In this document: one piece after another, positions 1-9,299 of the stretch | Layout of the letters: every line of letters starts with the position of its first letter | Position numbering within the stretch: the stretch's first letter is position 1 | Position numbers and translations under genes: made by a program | NCBI GenBank assembly: GCA_003427395.1 | Contig: BFEA01000270.1 | Location: 1,973,095 to 2,003,405, forward strand | DNA length: 30,311 nucleotides | Reading direction: 5' to 3' | Source: Chara braunii | Lineage: Eukaryota; Streptophyta; Charophyceae; Charales; Characeae | Notes under the pieces: generated by a model | What the model saw: only the letters and a program-made list of their open reading frames with translations | What the model was told of the DNA's origin: nothing | Databases searched by the model: none

Positions 1-20
1 CCCCCCCCAATACTTTATCA

Positions 21-101
21 ACTGAATGATTGATTGATGGATTAATTAATTAATTAAGTCACTAATCGATTGATTAATTAATTGATTGATTGATTGATTG
101 C
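21..101. repeat. Degenerate ATTG/ATTA tetranucleotide microsatellite
   Basis: Runs of ATTGATTG and ATTAATTA are interrupted by short non-repeat bases. The array directly abuts the long palindrome that begins at 100. Similar ATTG/GGTT arrays recur near 22,285-22,335, 22,488-22,510 and 24,127-24,213. Confidence 0.85.
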
Positions 102-171
102 CTCCACGACGACATTGCGAAATCAAATCGATTACGTAATCGATTGAATTTCCGAATCTCGTCGCGGAGGC
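100..171. repeat. 72-bp near-perfect palindrome (foldback)
   Basis: The two 36-base arms are reverse complements at 30 of 36 positions and meet at ATTAC|GTAAT with no loop. The outermost bases are GCCTCC on the left and GGAGGC on the right. The transcript of either strand would fold into one long hairpin. A small foldback element, a hairpin RNA precursor and a random inverted repeat are all possible, and the sequence alone does not choose between them. Confidence 0.85.
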
Positions 172-2736
172 AACTGGCGTGGCTTAATTACTGTGTTGTT
201 TGATTGTTTGGCACGCTAGCCGAAATGTTATTTGCGGGGGATTTTTCTTTGTCTGTTTTTGTGGGGACTGATGATGGCAATTGGGAATTGGTTTCTTTGC
301 TCTTCTACCCTTTCTAGAGTCTGACCAATTTCCATTTCTTATATGGTCTCTCGATTGTACTGGTGGAGAACCTTAAATTTTTTGCAAAACTATTATGATA
401 TTGATGTGTTTTTTTCGGGTGCCTTCAGTTTGGAAAAAAAATTGGTTTTTTAATAAGTTATTGCGAGATATGGATCGCAAGGCTAACTGTGTTCTTTTAA
501 AAACGAGTTCTTTTTTTGTTTTGTTGTGGCACTTAAACCTGAGGTTTAAATTTTGTGCTCCAAACTAATTTACGAAAAAATGTATATCATAATTTGGCAA
601 AATGGACTTTATTTTCGGTAAGTTTTCACGAAGTGCATGTTTAGTGTTGCAAAAAATGGGAAGGGCTCGTTGGAGAAACACAACAAAGAGACCCTTACAC
701 AGGGTTCATGGGTAGACAGGATTAAACGACCTTTCGAGGGGAACTCCTTGGCCATCCAAAGAGGGATTGATACCTCGGGAGAGTGGACACATCATATCCC
801 CCTAGACAATGTGTCGTCTGGATGGTCCTTCCTTACCTCCTCTGCACCCCAGATATGGTAGTGATCGATCAAATGGGGAAGAAAGTGATAATGAGAACTT
901 ACCCGAAAGAGGGATTGGGAATCTGAGATAACATATACCTCAGACATGCGAATACCTAGGTAATTTATGATGATTCAGCCTACAAATCCACTAATGACAA
1001 AGTAAAGTGGATCAAGCTTCGATTGGAGCCTTGAAACGAGATGGACAAGTGGTCAGAGACTCCTTCCTGATTCATCCTCTATCGCCCAACACCTTCCCAG
1101 TCTTGGTCATATATGAAAAGGATAAGCAAACCATTGATGGATGAAAGAGTCTGCCGTGGGAGTGGTTAGAGGTGAGGATCTACCCCTGGTGTCCCCCCAA
1201 ACAACCTGGCTCGGAAGAACAACGACAAAGGATGATGGCTGGTTATTTTTTTCAAAAGAAAACAAACGTGGACTATAAACCTTTCAATCATGCATCAAGA
1301 ATCAAGACGGGCTTATGACCTTTTAATGAAATATAAAATATATAAGACTCTTGGTCTTGCAAATGATCTTAATGTGTTTAACATTAAGAAAGATAAAAGT
1401 CAGATATCCAAACCAAATGAACAAAGGTTACGTGTCGTTGTAGTGTCACAGTTATGGTTCAGATGAGCACGAGTTTGCCAACATGAGTTATATTGTAAAA
1501 AATACATGGATGGGCGTTTGTTTTACTGACCTGCAATAAAAGACAAAACGCATTACACAATTCTAACATAGTCAACCATTTATTCATTTTGACCCACATT
1601 ACATTTGTTATACTCCCAAACCTTTCATAACCAGACATTATTTTTTCGACTTAGTCATTAAGTCTCATCTGATTTGAGTCATTCGATGACGTTTTTCTGA
1701 CCAGACAAAGACCCTTTTAGACAATGACCCGAAAATCAGAAATGCGTTGTCGGCCTGAATACCCTTACAAGGGTATTTGGGCACGTTTTTGCAGCATACA
1801 AGAAGAGCGCGCCTGACGATACCTGAGGGCACGTCCCATTTGTGTTGGTTAGAGAGTGTGTGAGCGTGCACTTTGTGGGCACGCGTAAGCCTGACCGAGT
1901 CTGGGTCACGGAAGACCACGAGACGCTGGTAGGACTATGACTAAGGGAGAACGTCGCCAGACTTATTACAGACTGACAGTTTCAGGGTCATACCGTGCAA
2001 AGTCTGTAAGCACTAGGTTGACCTTGCGCTATCGATGATGGGAGCCACCGGTGAGGCCAAGGAGGGGCGGCTCTTAGGAAAGAAGTGAGTGGGGGTTTCT
2101 CCGGCAGAAGCGGCGGTAAAAGGGCCGGCCGCGGCAGGCTTGGGAGCCTCGGGCCGCTACCATGGCATATGGAGGCAACTTGCGTGGTGAGCCAAGCTGC
2201 ACCGGCCCACGAGGCGGCAAAATGCGACAGTACGGGGCCTTGAGGCGGTGGGGTAGGCCAAGCGGTGGCTTCAGCATACCCGTACGGGCCTGGGCAGGGA
2301 GCGGATACTCTTCACATGGAGGGCTGCGCCTGCTGCCTCCAGGCTGGGGCTTAGCCCTATAGGTTACGTCATCGAACTACCACCAGGTGGATCTTGGGTT
2401 CAAGGCTTAAGCGGAGCAGCTTAGCGATGCAGGAGTAAACTGAGGGAGGGTCTCACAAGACAATCTTCTTTGGTTTTGTTGAGGGGAATCCAGCCGCGGG
2501 CCCGTGAGGGTAGGGCTAGGTACAAACGACCCCCCTCCCCCGTCCGTCTTTCTTTATTCTATTACTTTTTTTGTTCTTTTTTTACTTTCTGAGTTTGAAT
2601 TTTTATTTTTCTATTTCTACCTTTTTTTTACTTTGGGTAAGGCCGGTACCGGTATCGGGACTTGTCGGGAAGCCCAGCAGCCTAGTCCTGTGGATACACC
2701 CATGGACTGCTGGGACATCCGTACCTGGAGGTCGTG
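172..2736. other. Intergenic stretch, no gene recognised
   Basis: Only short ORFs (under 90 codons) occur here, with no recognisable domain. The first 1.6 kb is AT-rich. About 2030-2500 becomes GC-rich without a clear repeat unit. I saw no convincing tRNA, rRNA or transposon termini. Confidence 0.6.
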
Positions 2737-2822
2737 GTCCTTCGGGACATCTGTTAAAATTGGAACGATACGGAGAGAATTAACGGGGCCCTGTGTAAAG
2801 GCCTTGTGCAAGCGGAGAGATA
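2737..2822 (+). pseudogene. U6 snRNA-derived sequence (degenerate)
   Basis: The 5' part follows U6 closely: a GTCC-TTCG-GGAC stem-loop, then AAAATTGGAACGATAC and a GAGA block. The invariant ACAGAG box reads ACGGAG, and the AGC catalytic triad (ATTAGC in U6) reads ATTAAC. After about position 2790 the similarity fades, although the order of short blocks still resembles U6. No plant-type TATA box lies about 30 bp upstream and no T-run follows. The altered core makes it a retro-derived or decayed copy and not a working spliceosomal U6. Confidence 0.7.
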
Positions 2823-3038
2823 AGTTTTTATTTCTTTATTTTTTTTTTATTTCATGCCTTGGCCGCTGTCTTTGAGTCGATCGTAGTTGGTGACCGGCCT
2901 ATTTAAGACTGGGAGTCGAGAGAGGGTGGGCTGATCCCCGCTCATTTCTCAAGCCGGTTGGAGGTACGGGTGAGCACTGTACGAACGGTGAGGAGCTGAA
3001 GGAGAAGCAAAGGGCGGGGCGTGTGTGCCTGTGAGAGG

Positions 3039-3039
<1 letters not shown>

Positions 3040-3119
<80 letters not shown>

Positions 3120-3139
3120 AGAGAGAGGAGAGAGAGAGG
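3040..3139. repeat. (GA)n microsatellite
   Basis: About 100 bp of GA dinucleotides with a few AAAG and GGAG interruptions at the 3' end. ORFs of Arg-Glu or Ser-Leu repeats across it are only translations of the dinucleotide repeat. Confidence 0.97.
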
Positions 3140-3434
3140 TACTCACCGTCAGCGAAGCTGCGAGAAGGGCTAGTGCATGGCCGGGAGGCTGTGTGTTACT
3201 ACGAGGTAGGAGACGGTGCTACCTGAGAGAAAAGGGGGGGGACGACCGTGTGGCCACGGGAGTCAGAGCGAAAGAGGGAGTGAAGAGAGTGAGAGAGAAG
3301 AGAGTTAACAAGCAAGTGGGAGAGGCAGTGGGGGAGAGAGAAAGGAAGATAGAGTGGGAGAGTTGTGGAGAGAGTGCCGAGGATAGTACGTGTGAGGGAA
3401 GAGAAGTCGTGAAGACGGTGAGTGCTCGTCGCTA

Positions 3435-3508
<74 letters not shown>

Positions 3509-3525
3509 TTATTATCTTATTATTT
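3435..3525. repeat. (ATT)n microsatellite
   Basis: About 25 uninterrupted ATT/TAT units followed by a short degenerate tail. The surrounding 3140-3830 region is purine-rich and has no recognisable gene. Confidence 0.97.
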
Positions 3526-3830
3526 GCATCTTACCCTCAACACGGCCAGAAACATCTCAGACGGTGATAGTGAAAATCTGTTGTTGGGCGAGGGAAAAAG
3601 TGGATGCAAGATGGACAGGGAGAGAGAGGGTCAGTGAGAGAATGAGAGTGAGAGAGGTAAACACGCAAGAGGTGACAGTCTGCTTCTTTACTTATCAAAA
3701 TCACGCTCCTGACCGTGAAATGAGTCCAAGACTCTGAGTGCATTCAAATTTTGGAACCAGCGGGAAGTGAAGGGAATGAATGAACTATCCTGAGACTGTG
3801 TGTGTGTGCGCGTAAGAGGAAGAGAAAGGG

Positions 3831-3844
3831 GGAGAGAGAGAGAG

Positions 3845-3912
<68 letters not shown>
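3831..3912. repeat. (GA)n microsatellite
   Basis: A second GA tract of about 80 bp with one ACACAC interruption near 3845. It lies about 700 bp after the first tract, and the DNA between them is also GA-biased. Confidence 0.97.
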
Positions 3913-3913
<1 letters not shown>

Positions 3914-4409
3914 CAGCACGGGGGCTTTAGTGGGAGAAAGAGGGTGTGACGGCGTGAGCGGTCAGAGGGTGAAGGCGGTGTGCCTTCCTTTGAACATACT
4001 GGAGGTTCATTCTGATTTCCTGCGGGTGATCAATCGGCTGCTGTGCATAAACACCCCGATCACGGTCGTGTACCTATCCATGTTCTAGCAGTGGATTCGT
4101 TCTCATTGCTTTGTTTTGTTGGTGAGAAATGGGGTGTGACAACGCATTATCTCATCTACTAGGTGACTATTCACTAATTCCCTCAACCAGTGATTGATCA
4201 GCCTGCGGTGTATCCTTGCACGTCCTACCTGAAGATCTACCGGATTGAGAAAGCAATCATGAACAGCGTCGTGCGCCAGGCTGCAAGATTGCTGTTGATA
4301 GTTAACTGTCCGCCTCTGCCAGGGATCATCTGAAGAGTATGCAACGGGCCTTGCTCTAGAAGTGGGGCTTGTACCTCGTTGACTGAAACGAGCCTGAAGG
4401 GAACTTCTG

Positions 4410-4582
4410 CACACACCCTTTCTCCCAAGTGTCTAATTACTGGCCAGCAGTCCCTTCGACTCCCTCGACTGCACACACTCTTTCACCCCATTGTCTAATT
4501 ACTGGCCAGCAGTCCCTTCGACTCCCTCGACTGCGCACACTCTTTCACCCCATTGTGTAATTACTGGCCAGCGGTCCCGTGA
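4410..4582. repeat. 62-bp tandem repeat, about 2.7 copies
   Basis: The segment TAATTACTGGCCAGCAGTCC recurs with 62-bp spacing, with unit starts at 4430, 4492 and 4554. The last copy is partial and carries substitutions. The period is not a multiple of three, so this is not a coding repeat. Confidence 0.9.
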
Positions 4583-5124
4583 TTACAAGCTCTCCAAAGA
4601 GGGACAACGAGTGTGAATGAAATTTGGAAGGGAGGACCACTCCCCCCCCCATCACCCATTGAAGGGAAAAGGGGAACAGGCCAATGAAGCGCAACAAGAG
4701 CACGAGTTGAACAGAGGAATACAGTGCCCTGATGATCAGGAGTCACTCTGAGCTGACGAGTAGACGGAGAACCTCTAATTTGCCCCTGTCCCCACTTAGT
4801 ACCCCTCCAACAGCGCGCGACAATCAGAGCTTGGAATTACGAAGACAATCCCTGCTGCAGTTTTCTTGCCTTGCGACATTATCATTGGACTGGCTGGCCC
4901 AGGTAATTCATTCTTCTGTCTAATCTGACTGGATGCAGTCGCCTCAGTCGGGAAGCCCTTTTCAGCTTGCAGGGGAACTGCAGGAGCTATATTCTCGTCC
5001 ACATACTTAAGAGAGTCGAGCCGCACCAGCCCCATGGTGACTATCTGGCTGGCCGACAGTGCAAGTACAGAGTGTGTCGAAATTTGTTGCAGCTCCCCTT
5101 CCTCCCCTCCCCGAGGCAACGGGA

Positions 5125-5259
5125 ACTCATTATTGTCTGAACCAGTCGATTTACCGGCTGACTATTGAGACTTATTACTGCTTGAACCAGCTGAATTACC
5201 TGATGACAATTGAAACTCATTACTGTCTGAACCAGCCGATTTAACTGTTGACTGAAAGA
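5125..5259. repeat. 45-bp tandem repeat, 3 copies
   Basis: Units start at 5125, 5170 and 5215, each beginning ACTCATTA or ACTTATTA and containing CTGAACCAG. The three copies differ by scattered substitutions with no indels. The period is 15 codons and the minus strand is open through it, but there is no recognisable domain around it. Confidence 0.9.
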
Positions 5260-5679
5260 AACTCCTTGCGGTGTGAAGTTGCCAAATAAAAGAGAAAAGA
5301 GAAAAGAAAAACAGGTAGCGTGACGGGGTGTCCCCAATCTAGAACCCTGTTGGTCGTTGAGGAAGCGGGGACAGTGAAGTGACAGGCGCTGTACCCGCTG
5401 GCTTCAGCGACGAACAGGGCCCCCTCCCCGGGTTTCCCGACACCGGTGTTTGGAGCCCGCCTTAAAGTATTTAAAGACCGAAAAAAGGCCATTCCACGTA
5501 CGGGAAGAGTCAAGCAGACCAATGACGTACATAGGTAACCAGAAAAAGGTAAGAAGAAGGGTAAACCCTTAGAACAAACCATGGCACCAACCACCTCCGA
5601 AGTAGGGGGGTCCTCAAATCGGCACGCAGAAGAATCTATGGCACAAACCACTCCTCAAGTAGCGGAGTCCTCTACGTGA

Positions 5680-5976
5680 TCTTCAAAACCGAGACAAGAC
5701 AAACTACTAGGGGTCCGACATACACAACGTAAACACACAAAGAAAAGGAAATCCGAGATCGAAAAATTGGCGGCGACAAAAAAGGACAAGAAAAGGAAGG
5801 CTAAACAAGCCATCAAAAATACCTTAATGGTAGAAAAAACAAAAAACAAGCACAGCCGACATGTTAGACACACTTCAGCAGACAAACGTTTAGGGGTCCA
5901 AAAGAAGGCAACTAAGAGAAAGTCAGGCAAGAATGAAAAACAAAAGAAACGCGTCCGACCACAACAAAGAGGATGA
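5680..5976 (+). CDS. Lys/Arg-rich ORF of unknown function, possibly a fragment
   Basis: An open frame follows an in-frame TGA at 5677 and ends at a stop after RVRPQQRG. It is about 98 codons long, has no ATG near its 5' end, and is dominated by Lys and Arg. It contains an internal duplication: a DKLLGV...KKRK block near the start is echoed by DKRLGV...KRKSG near the end, about 184 bp downstream. I recognise no family. It could be an exon fragment, a transposon remnant, or chance in A-rich DNA. A weak claim. Confidence 0.2.
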   Translation, partial: SSKPRQDKLLGVRHTQRKHTKKRKSEIEKLAATKKDKKRKAKQAIKNTLMVEKTKNKHSRHVRHTSADKRLGVQKKATKRKSGKNEKQKKRVRPQQRG

Positions 5977-6049
5977 TATTGGGTTGATGGGTAGAGATTA
6001 GGAGTCATCGATCTTCCACATCCTTTCTCCTTCAACTACCAAGATTCGC

Positions 6050-6480
6050 TCGCCGAGAACGTCGAGAATGGGGGGGGGGGGCTGCTGTCGGGCGGCTCCG
6101 ATACTACGCCGCCCTTTACTTCCTTTCCGAGGGCACGCAACGAGACCCTCACTCGACGGTATTCTACCTGGCCGGGTTTTCATCGACCATGAGGCGGGTC
6201 AACACTGGGACCGACAGGGTTGCCGACATTTACCGACTATGCGGTGGGACGACACGCCAAAGAACGGGGCGGCGACATCCTTACTCGACGTTATTTTGCG
6301 TGACCGGGGCACACCGGCCATAAGGCGGGCCAACGCTACGATCAAGGAGCCTACTTTATCCGGCCGCGACTCACCGACCATGACGCAGGCCGGCACTACG
6401 GGCAAGGGTCCCATTGGACCGGTTGAGTTTTCCTCCGAAGGGGCAGTCCCGCTAGGACGCGGGATCCGCCTAGGTCCAAT
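6050..6480. repeat. Degenerate GC-rich interspersed repeat
   Basis: A phrase resembling CGACCATGAGGCGGGCCAACACTACG recurs imperfectly near 6185, 6315 and 6375, separated by variable GC-rich sequence, and a run of ten G lies near 6070. It looks like the decayed left edge of the minisatellite block that follows. Confidence 0.45.
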
Positions 6481-6879
6481 GGAATGACGGGACCAGTTTT
6501 CACTTACGGGGCCCGGCTAATTTTCCCCCTAAGAGCGGTACCACTACCGCGTGGACACCGCATAGGCCCGGGCGACCTAGGATAGGCTCAGAACTAGGCT
6601 CAGTACCAGGGCGTTGCAAAGGGCCCAGTTCCCGACTGGAAGCCCCTTTCCGTCGGGGACTTTTCGAGGGCCCAATCAGGCCCGGGCATAGGCCCGGTAC
6701 CGAGGCGCTGCAAGATCTCGGCAGCCTCGATGCTCACGAGGCCGGGTTGGCACTTGAGGGAAGGGCCCAGCGGAGTACTCAAGCCGAACTGGGCATGGGA
6801 TCGGGACATTCTTCGCTTGCACGGACGGAGGCGCACGAGGGATTACGGGGGAGACGCCGAGGCCTCGAGACGCACGGCA

Positions 6880-7560
6880 CTCTAGAGATGCAGAGGAGAG
6901 AGGCGCACGGGACTTCGGGCGCACGGCACGAACGCACAGGGGAGGAGACACGCACTGGTGAGAGACACGTACGGGAGAGACGCGCACAGGTGGGGGATGC
7001 CTCGCGCACAGGCGCGCATCAGCAAGCAGCCACCGCGCGCATAGGTCAGGATAGTGCGCACGCAGGCGCGCATCAGCGCGGAACCACCGCGCGCACAGGA
7101 CGGGGCAGCGCGCGCATCAGCGCACAGTCACCGTGAGCTCAGAACGAGATAGCGCGCGCACAGGCGCGCATCCGCACGGAACCACCGCGCGCACAGGACG
7201 AGGCAGCGTGCGCACAGGCGCGCATCAGCGCACAGTCACCGCGCGCTCAGAACGAGATAGCGCGCGCAAAGGCGCGCATCAGCACGAAGTCACCGCGCGC
7301 TCAGAACGAGATAGCGCGCGCACAGGCGCGCTTCAGCACGCAGTCACCGCGCGCTCAGAACGAGATAACGCGCGCACAGGCGCGCATGACCAGGCAGTCA
7401 ACGCGCGCTCAGAACGAGATAGCACGCACATGGGCGCGCTTCAGCACGCAGTCACCGCGCGCTGAGGACGAGATACCGCGCGCGAGGGACGGGATAGCGC
7501 GCAATCACCGCGCTCGCAGGACGGGATAGCGCACGCAGAGGTGCGCACCAGCAAACAGGC
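6880..7560. repeat. 54-bp CpG-rich minisatellite
   Basis: The unit, best preserved at 7130-7465, contains CTCAGAACGAGATAGCGCGC followed by an ACAGGCGCGCATCAG segment, with a 54-bp period. The period is a multiple of three, so the plus strand encodes a degenerate 18-residue repeat with the core SERDSARTGAH. Left of 7130 the units are more diverged. Alternating CG and GC runs are frequent. No start, signal or domain supports a real protein, so I call it satellite DNA. Confidence 0.85.
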
Positions 7561-7775
7561 ACCGCGCACCACTGCGCGCGGACCTGCGGGAATTCGAGGA
7601 CAGACGGGCGGAACGTTGTTCGCCACTGCGCGCTCATCCGCGCGATCACGGGGGCCGACAAGCGGGACACCGCGCACCATTGCGCGCGGACCTGTGCGAA
7701 CGCAAGGACAAATGGGGAAACGTTGCGCGCTACTGCGCGCTCGCCTGCGCGATAGCAGAGACAAACAGGGGGGGG
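7560..7775. repeat. 108-bp higher-order unit of the CpG-rich minisatellite
   Basis: CACCGCGCACCAYTGCGCGCGGACCTG-type segments start at about 7560 and 7668. The spacing is 108 bp, twice the 54-bp period of the adjoining array. This suggests a diverged dimer that was amplified as a unit. Confidence 0.7.
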
Positions 7776-7804
7776 TGACACTACGCACGCACTCGCGGGA
7801 CTGC

Positions 7805-7924
7805 GAGAGAGAGAGAGAGAGAGAGAACGGGGGGGGGGGGACGCTAAGCACCACCCGGAGACGGGGGGACGCTACGCACCACCCGGAGACGGGGGGACGC
7901 TACGCACCACCCAGAGACGCGCGC
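7805..7924. repeat. (GA)n plus 28-bp tandem repeat, 3 copies
   Basis: A short GA run (about 7805-7826) and a G homopolymer lead into three 28-bp units starting ACGCTA at 7841, 7869 and 7897. Each contains GCACCACCCGGAGACG and a run of G. Confidence 0.92.
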
Positions 7925-8424
7925 GCCCTCGACACTACTTAAGGGAGTGGAATCGGGTGTACGGATCGTGGGCGCTCTCACGGGTTCGGAAGGGATTGGG
8001 GATGGACAAGGCACAAGCGACAGAACACGCTCGAGACACCGGTGAAGCAGGCTATCATGCATAGTCAAGACACAGCGGGTCACGGAACACGAACAAGACA
8101 CAGGTGACCGAGCTCAGTCAGGACTCGGGTGATTGGACAAGGTCGAGACATCAGGGAAGCGGGCCACCCGGCGCAGCCGGCGTACGGACAACCTGTAGCA
8201 CCCGGGAACTACACAAGGCGGCATTTTTAGGCACGCCCCTGGACCGCGTGACTGAATTGGGCTGCGGGGCACTGATTGAGACACCCCGTCGAACCGGACT
8301 TCAGGGCACAAATTGGGACATCGGACAGAACCAGGCGTCGTGAAGGGGCGCATTCACGAACAGTCCCCTCCCAGGGGGACGCATTCCCAACTGAAGAGGG
8401 CACTCAAGTCGACGTTCCTAAGGG

Positions 8425-9030
8425 ACACTTTACCGAATGGCCACTTTACCGAAGGGTACCATACCGAACGGCCACTTTACCGAAGGGTACTTTACCAAAG
8501 GGCCACTTTACCGAAGGAGCGCTATACCGAACAGCCACTTTACCGAGCGGTCACCATTACCGAGCGGACTTTTTACCGTGCGGGCGTTTTACCGAGTGGA
8601 CATTTTTACAAGTGGTCACTATTACCAAGCGGACATTTTACCGAGCGGTCACTATTACCAAGCGGACGATTACCAAGCGGACATTTTACCGAGCGGTCAC
8701 TATTACCGAGTGGACTTTTCACCGAGGGGGACATTTTACCGTGCCGACATTTTACCAAGCGGACATTTTGTCGTGCAGGCATTTCACCGAGCGGACATTT
8801 TACCGAGCGGTCACTTTTACCGAGCGGGCGCTTTACTGAACGGACACCTTTACCGAGGAGGCATTCTTACCGAGCGGGCACTCTACTAGGACGGCACTTT
8901 ACGAACGGACACTTTCACAGAGCGGGCACTTTACCGAAGGGACATTTTACCGAGTGAGCGCTTCACCGAACGGACAATTTACCGAGCGAGCATTTTACTG
9001 GGCGGACTCTTTTTCCGACCGGGCACTTTA
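8425..9030. repeat. About 16-bp minisatellite, roughly 37 copies
   Basis: Units of 15-17 bp follow the pattern CGAGCGGACATTTTAC, or CGAACGGCCACTTTAC toward the left. Variable unit lengths mean the frame rotates, yet stops are rare because the unit lacks them in most frames. The overlapping Arg/Thr/Tyr-rich ORFs are therefore repeat artefacts. Confidence 0.9.
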
Positions 9031-9290
9031 CCGAAGAGGGCTTCTCGAGCGGGTACTTCGTGAAGCAGGCTTTCCGAAGGGATGCTTTCGTGAAGTGGGC
9101 TTTCCGAAGAGGTACGACCGAAGAGGGCTTCTCGAGCGGGTACTTCGTGAAGCAGGCTTTCCGAAGGGGTACTTTCGTGAAGTGGGCTTCCAAAGAGGTA
9201 CGACCGAAGGGGGCTTCTCGAGCAGGTACTTTCGTGAAGCGGGCTTTCCGAGGAGGCACATTTGGACCGAGCCTTTCCGAAGGGGTACGT
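9031..9290. repeat. About 87-bp tandem repeat, 3 copies
   Basis: GAAGAGGGCTTCTCGAGC-type segments occur near 9032, 9119 and 9205. Inside each unit a shorter module (CGTGAAGCRGGCTTTCCGAAG) is itself repeated. It continues from the 16-bp array without a gap. Open frames on both strands come from the stop-free unit. Confidence 0.88.
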
Positions 9291-9299
9291 CCGAAGTAT

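Noticed and set aside
637-861. 74-codon plus-strand ORF
   Set aside because: No recognisable motif, no neighbours in frame, and of a length expected by chance.
2340-2412. Possible tRNA (GGTTCAAGGCT resembles a B box)
   Set aside because: No cloverleaf can be folded around it and the A-box match is poor.
3025-3567. 180-codon ORF rich in Arg-Glu and Tyr repeats
   Set aside because: It only translates (GA)n and (ATT)n microsatellites with unremarkable sequence between.
5203-5225. CTGATGACAATTGAAA, another hammerhead-like string
   Set aside because: It lies in a 45-bp tandem repeat whose other units lack the core, and no closing stems are present.
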